Positions 43,333 to 45,359 of a stretch of 45,359 nt of DNA are shown piece by piece (position 1 is the first letter of the stretch; the number at the start of each line of letters is the position of its first letter). The position numbers and the translations under genes are program-made. The stretch is from an uncultured Pirellula sp. (GTDB lineage Bacteria > Planctomycetota > Planctomycetia > Pirellulales > Pirellulaceae), in the NCBI GenBank assembly GCA_903858115.1, contig CAIOHR010000070.1, positions 1 to 45,359 on the forward strand. The letters are read 5' to 3'. The notes beneath the pieces are model-generated. The model saw only the letters and a list, made by a program, of their open reading frames with translations. It had not been told where the DNA came from and did not search any database.

Positions 43333-43737
43333 ATGATTCTTAGGCGATCTCTGCTAGCAGGCTTTGTATTGTTGCCCCTATTGGTTGGTTGCAACGCTGG
43401 AAACGAGGAGAAACTTTACCGCGTCCATGGCACCGCCATCTTCCAAGGAAAGCCAATCCCGAAAGGAACCATCTTCTTCGATCCCGACGCATCAAAGGGA
43501 GGAAGTGGAGGCCAGGGGTTCGCCGACATCGTTGACGGAAAGTACGATACATCCACAAGTGGACAAGGAATCAAGAAGGGGCCGTTCTTGGTGCGCATCC
43601 AGGGTTTCGACGGAAAAGCTGGCAATGAACTCCCGTATGGCAACCCACTCTTTTTGGAGCATGAAGTCAAGAAGGACTTCCCCGCAGAAGACACCGCGTG
43701 GGAGATCGATGTGGCTGCCAAGCCATTCAAGAAGTAG
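43333..43737 (+). CDS. Small lipoprotein following DUF1559
   Basis: The 134-residue protein has a signal sequence with lipobox LLVGC. A compact beta-rich domain follows: YRVHGTAIFQGKPIPKGTIFF, GQGFADIVDGKYDT, GIKKGPFLVRIQGFDG. This pattern (V-x-G-x-[IV]-x-x-G-x-P-[IL]-x-x-G) is the usual planctomycete lipoprotein found directly after DUF1559 genes and is reminiscent of a carboxypeptidase-regulatory-like fold. The function is unknown. The start ATG 43333 was chosen to give the lipoprotein signal; a longer frame from 42991 overlaps the DUF1559 gene and is not real. Confidence 0.85.
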   Translation: MILRRSLLAGFVLLPLLVGCNAGNEEKLYRVHGTAIFQGKPIPKGTIFFDPDASKGGSGGQGFADIVDGKYDTSTSGQGIKKGPFLVRIQGFDGKAGNELPYGNPLFLEHEVKKDFPAEDTAWEIDVAAKPFKK

Positions 43738-43833
43738 TTCGCTTGTGCCATGCTTGCGGTTCGCAATTTTGTAAAACACTCCAATGGATGACAAGAATCC
43801 TCCTACGATGAGTGAGCAGAGAGCTTATCGTCA

Positions 43834-44994
43834 ATGAACTATCGCTGGCATGTGCCGTCTCTCATAGCCTTCATCACGCTTTTCTTTCAAGCAAGCCATG
43901 CCCAAGATACAGTCCTGGAAGGACGAGCAATGGGCATGCCCTATCGAATCGTCGTCGCGGACAGATTGCGAGAAGGGCAACGAGAAGCAATACGAGCGTC
44001 GGTACTCGACATACTCGACATCGCAGAAAGTACTTTCTCGCTTTATCGAGCCGATTCGGAGATCATGCGATGGAACGAAAACACCTCGACAGACTGGATC
44101 CCGGTATCGAGGCCATTAGCCGATTTGGTGAAGCACTCTCGCATGCTGTATGATGCAACCGACGGTGCCTTTGACCCAACGATTCGCCCGCTTATCAAAC
44201 TGTGGCAATTCGATAAAATCGCCCCCCAATGGGTGCCACCCACCTCTCGCAGCATTGCCGCATGCCTTGAAATTGTCGGAATGCATCGGATTCACTTGCG
44301 TGAATCTCCAGCCGCCCTCAAGAAAGATCTCCCCTCCATAGAACTGGACTTAAACTCGCTAGTTGAAGGGTGGTGCTTGGACCAAATCGCGGTTTCCATA
44401 CAAGCTATTACTAAGACGAATTTCCTTGCTTCCCTCGGAGGGGAACACGTCGGTCTAGGTTTGAATTCGCATGGCAAGCCATGGCGTATCATGATCGAGC
44501 CAACTGCAGGAGATGAGAAAAAGAGCGAGAACAAACCAAATCCTCTGTTTCAAGTGCAGTTAACGGATTTGTGCATAAGCACGTCAGGCACGTACCGAAG
44601 CGGGCATTATCATGAAGGGAAATGGTTCGGCCATGTCCTCGACTCGCGAACGGGATACCCGATCCCAAGAGAAAGGCACATGGCGAGTGTTGTGGCGAAA
44701 TCTGCTATAGAGGCGGACGGTTGGGCGACTGCGCTGCTGACCTTGGACGAACAAGAGTCAAAAGATACTTGCGACGACTTAGAAATTGCTTCGTTTCTGT
44801 CTTATGAAACCGATAGCGGATTAAAACAATGGCGTTCGGAACTCGGGAATATGCACTTCCAAATCACGTCTCATGGCTCGATATCTGCCCCCCGGCTGAA
44901 ACCTAGTTCAGCGAAATGGCCATTCCTTGCAACGTGTTTGATTGCCTTGATCTTGATAGTGCTATTCCTTGCAAAGCGACTCGGCCATCATTGA
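43834..44994 (+). CDS. apbE: FAD:protein FMN transferase (ApbE) with C-terminal membrane anchor
   Basis: ApbE-type enzymes transfer FMN from FAD to the Thr/Ser of (S/T)GAT motifs in flavoproteins such as NqrC, RnfG and NosR. The 386-residue protein has an N-terminal signal sequence (ending SHA) and the ApbE domain: GRAMGMPYRI, STFSLYRADSEI, GAFDPTIRPLIKLWQF, LDLNSLVEGWCLDQI, LASLGGEHVGLG, ISTSGTYRSG, GHVLDSRTGYPI, and AIEADGWATAL (Asp295 and Thr299 are magnesium-site positions). The usual KG in the LDLNSLxxG motif is EG (Glu178) here. A hydrophobic helix at 362-381 anchors it at the C-terminus, which most family members lack. Its likely targets are the two motifs in the NosR-like protein at 35569-37269. 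Confidence 0.9.
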   Translation: MNYRWHVPSLIAFITLFFQASHAQDTVLEGRAMGMPYRIVVADRLREGQREAIRASVLDILDIAESTFSLYRADSEIMRWNENTSTDWIPVSRPLADLVKHSRMLYDATDGAFDPTIRPLIKLWQFDKIAPQWVPPTSRSIAACLEIVGMHRIHLRESPAALKKDLPSIELDLNSLVEGWCLDQIAVSIQAITKTNFLASLGGEHVGLGLNSHGKPWRIMIEPTAGDEKKSENKPNPLFQVQLTDLCISTSGTYRSGHYHEGKWFGHVLDSRTGYPIPRERHMASVVAKSAIEADGWATALLTLDEQESKDTCDDLEIASFLSYETDSGLKQWRSELGNMHFQITSHGSISAPRLKPSSAKWPFLATCLIALILIVLFLAKRLGHH

Positions 44995-45063
44995 CGCCTT
45001 ATCTAGGTACGCTTCAAGAGATCGTACTCTGCTAGATGATCCGCTCCATTTTCTGCAAACCGA

Positions 45064-45359
45064 CTAGACAAAACACTTGCGGACTTTCTTCTGCCCCGGC
45101 TGGAACTTTCTTATGCCCAAGACAGCCTCTTCTCGCATCCGATCCGGTGATCCCGGGCCGCGACTCCTGCCAAAGTATCGCTTAAAGTTCCATACCAAAT
45201 CGCACCACATCCCCTCCGCAATCCCCAGCTTCGCCAAAATCGGTGCATGGTCTGCCGTGATTTTTCCATTCTTGTCCTCACGCCCCTGCCTCCCAGTCCA
45301 ATACAACAATGCGATATAGTCCTCTAGGCTCATATCCAGAAAACCCTTATCGCTCGCAC
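45064..45359 (-). CDS. RAYT-like transposase, C-terminal part (partial at window end)
   Basis: This is the inverted second copy of the gene end seen at 1-384. The visible frame reads ASDKGFLD, MSLEDYIALLYWTGRQ and then the same sequence as the first copy, ending KCFV at TAG 45064. Only about four amino-acid differences exist over the last 89 residues (for example MSLEDYI against MSLEDYM, and AVLGI against SILGV), while long stretches are base-identical. The upstream part runs out of the window. Sequence after the stop is unrelated to the first copy. Confidence 0.7.
   Translation of the reverse strand, partial: ASDKGFLDMSLEDYIALLYWTGRQGREDKNGKITADHAPILAKLGIAEGMWCDLVWNFKRYFGRSRGPGSPDRMREEAVLGIRKFQPGQKKVRKCFV

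Overview
The window reads as a chromosomal segment of a planctomycete, most likely of the Pirellulales (Rhodopirellula/Blastopirellula-like). The evidence is the gene content: an iduronate-type sulfatase, a DUF1501 protein, a DUF1559 protein with a prepilin-type N-terminus followed by a small lipoprotein, an ECF sigma/FecR pair, a Tat-exported Gfo/Idh/MocA oxidoreductase beside a split DoxX protein, a TatC with a very large periplasmic loop, and a secreted caspase-like protein. Genes are densely packed on both strands, often with 1-30 base overlaps. No rRNA, CRISPR array, prophage or complete insertion sequence is visible. One tRNA is present.

Layout. Bases 1-384 and 45064-45359 are two nearly identical 3' ends of a transposase-like (RAYT-type) gene in inverted orientation, both cut by the window edge. 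0.5-5.6 kb: release factor 3, a sulfatase, a DUF21/CBS transporter fused to a PTS EIIA domain, and tRNA-Ser(UGA). 6-8.5 kb: an HGSNAT-like membrane acyltransferase and a DMT transporter. 8.5-10.5 kb: TatC and NAD(P)HX dehydratase, leftward. 10.6-13.1 kb: a coupled operon of mannose-6-phosphate isomerase, an unknown protein and a UDP-glucuronate 4-epimerase (surface sugar supply). 13.1-16 kb: an unknown anchored protein, HolB and a RegB-like redox histidine kinase. 16.2-19.2 kb: DoxX and Gfo/Idh. 19.5-22.5 kb: a planctomycete-type hypothetical and a PepX/CocE hydrolase.

22.5-27.7 kb holds a leftward membrane operon (RDD, SpoIIM-like, polytopic protein, DUF4129, DUF4350) of the kind that normally also carries a MoxR ATPase and a DUF58 protein; neither is present here. 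Divergent from it, 28.4-30.5 kb is a three-gene membrane module built round a polytopic protein with intramembrane His/Glu motifs, which I cannot assign to a family. 30.6-32 kb is a DUF1501 protein, followed by a block of large palindromes. 32.3-35.6 kb is a compact three-gene unit ending in a secreted caspase-like protein with an EF-hand-like loop.

35.6-45 kb is a redox and regulation block. A leftward run of ECF sigma factor, FecR-like protein, FAD-dependent oxidoreductase and a NosR-like protein with two FMN-attachment motifs faces a rightward run of DUF1559 protein, lipoprotein and ApbE. ApbE-type enzymes attach FMN to exactly the motif present twice in the NosR-like protein, so these genes probably work together. 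Short palindromic repeats recur between genes (5.7, 16.1, 28.0, 32.1-32.3 kb). Together with the RAYT-like gene ends they suggest a REP/RAYT-type repeat system in this genome.

All assignments come from reading motifs and family patterns by eye; no database search was run.
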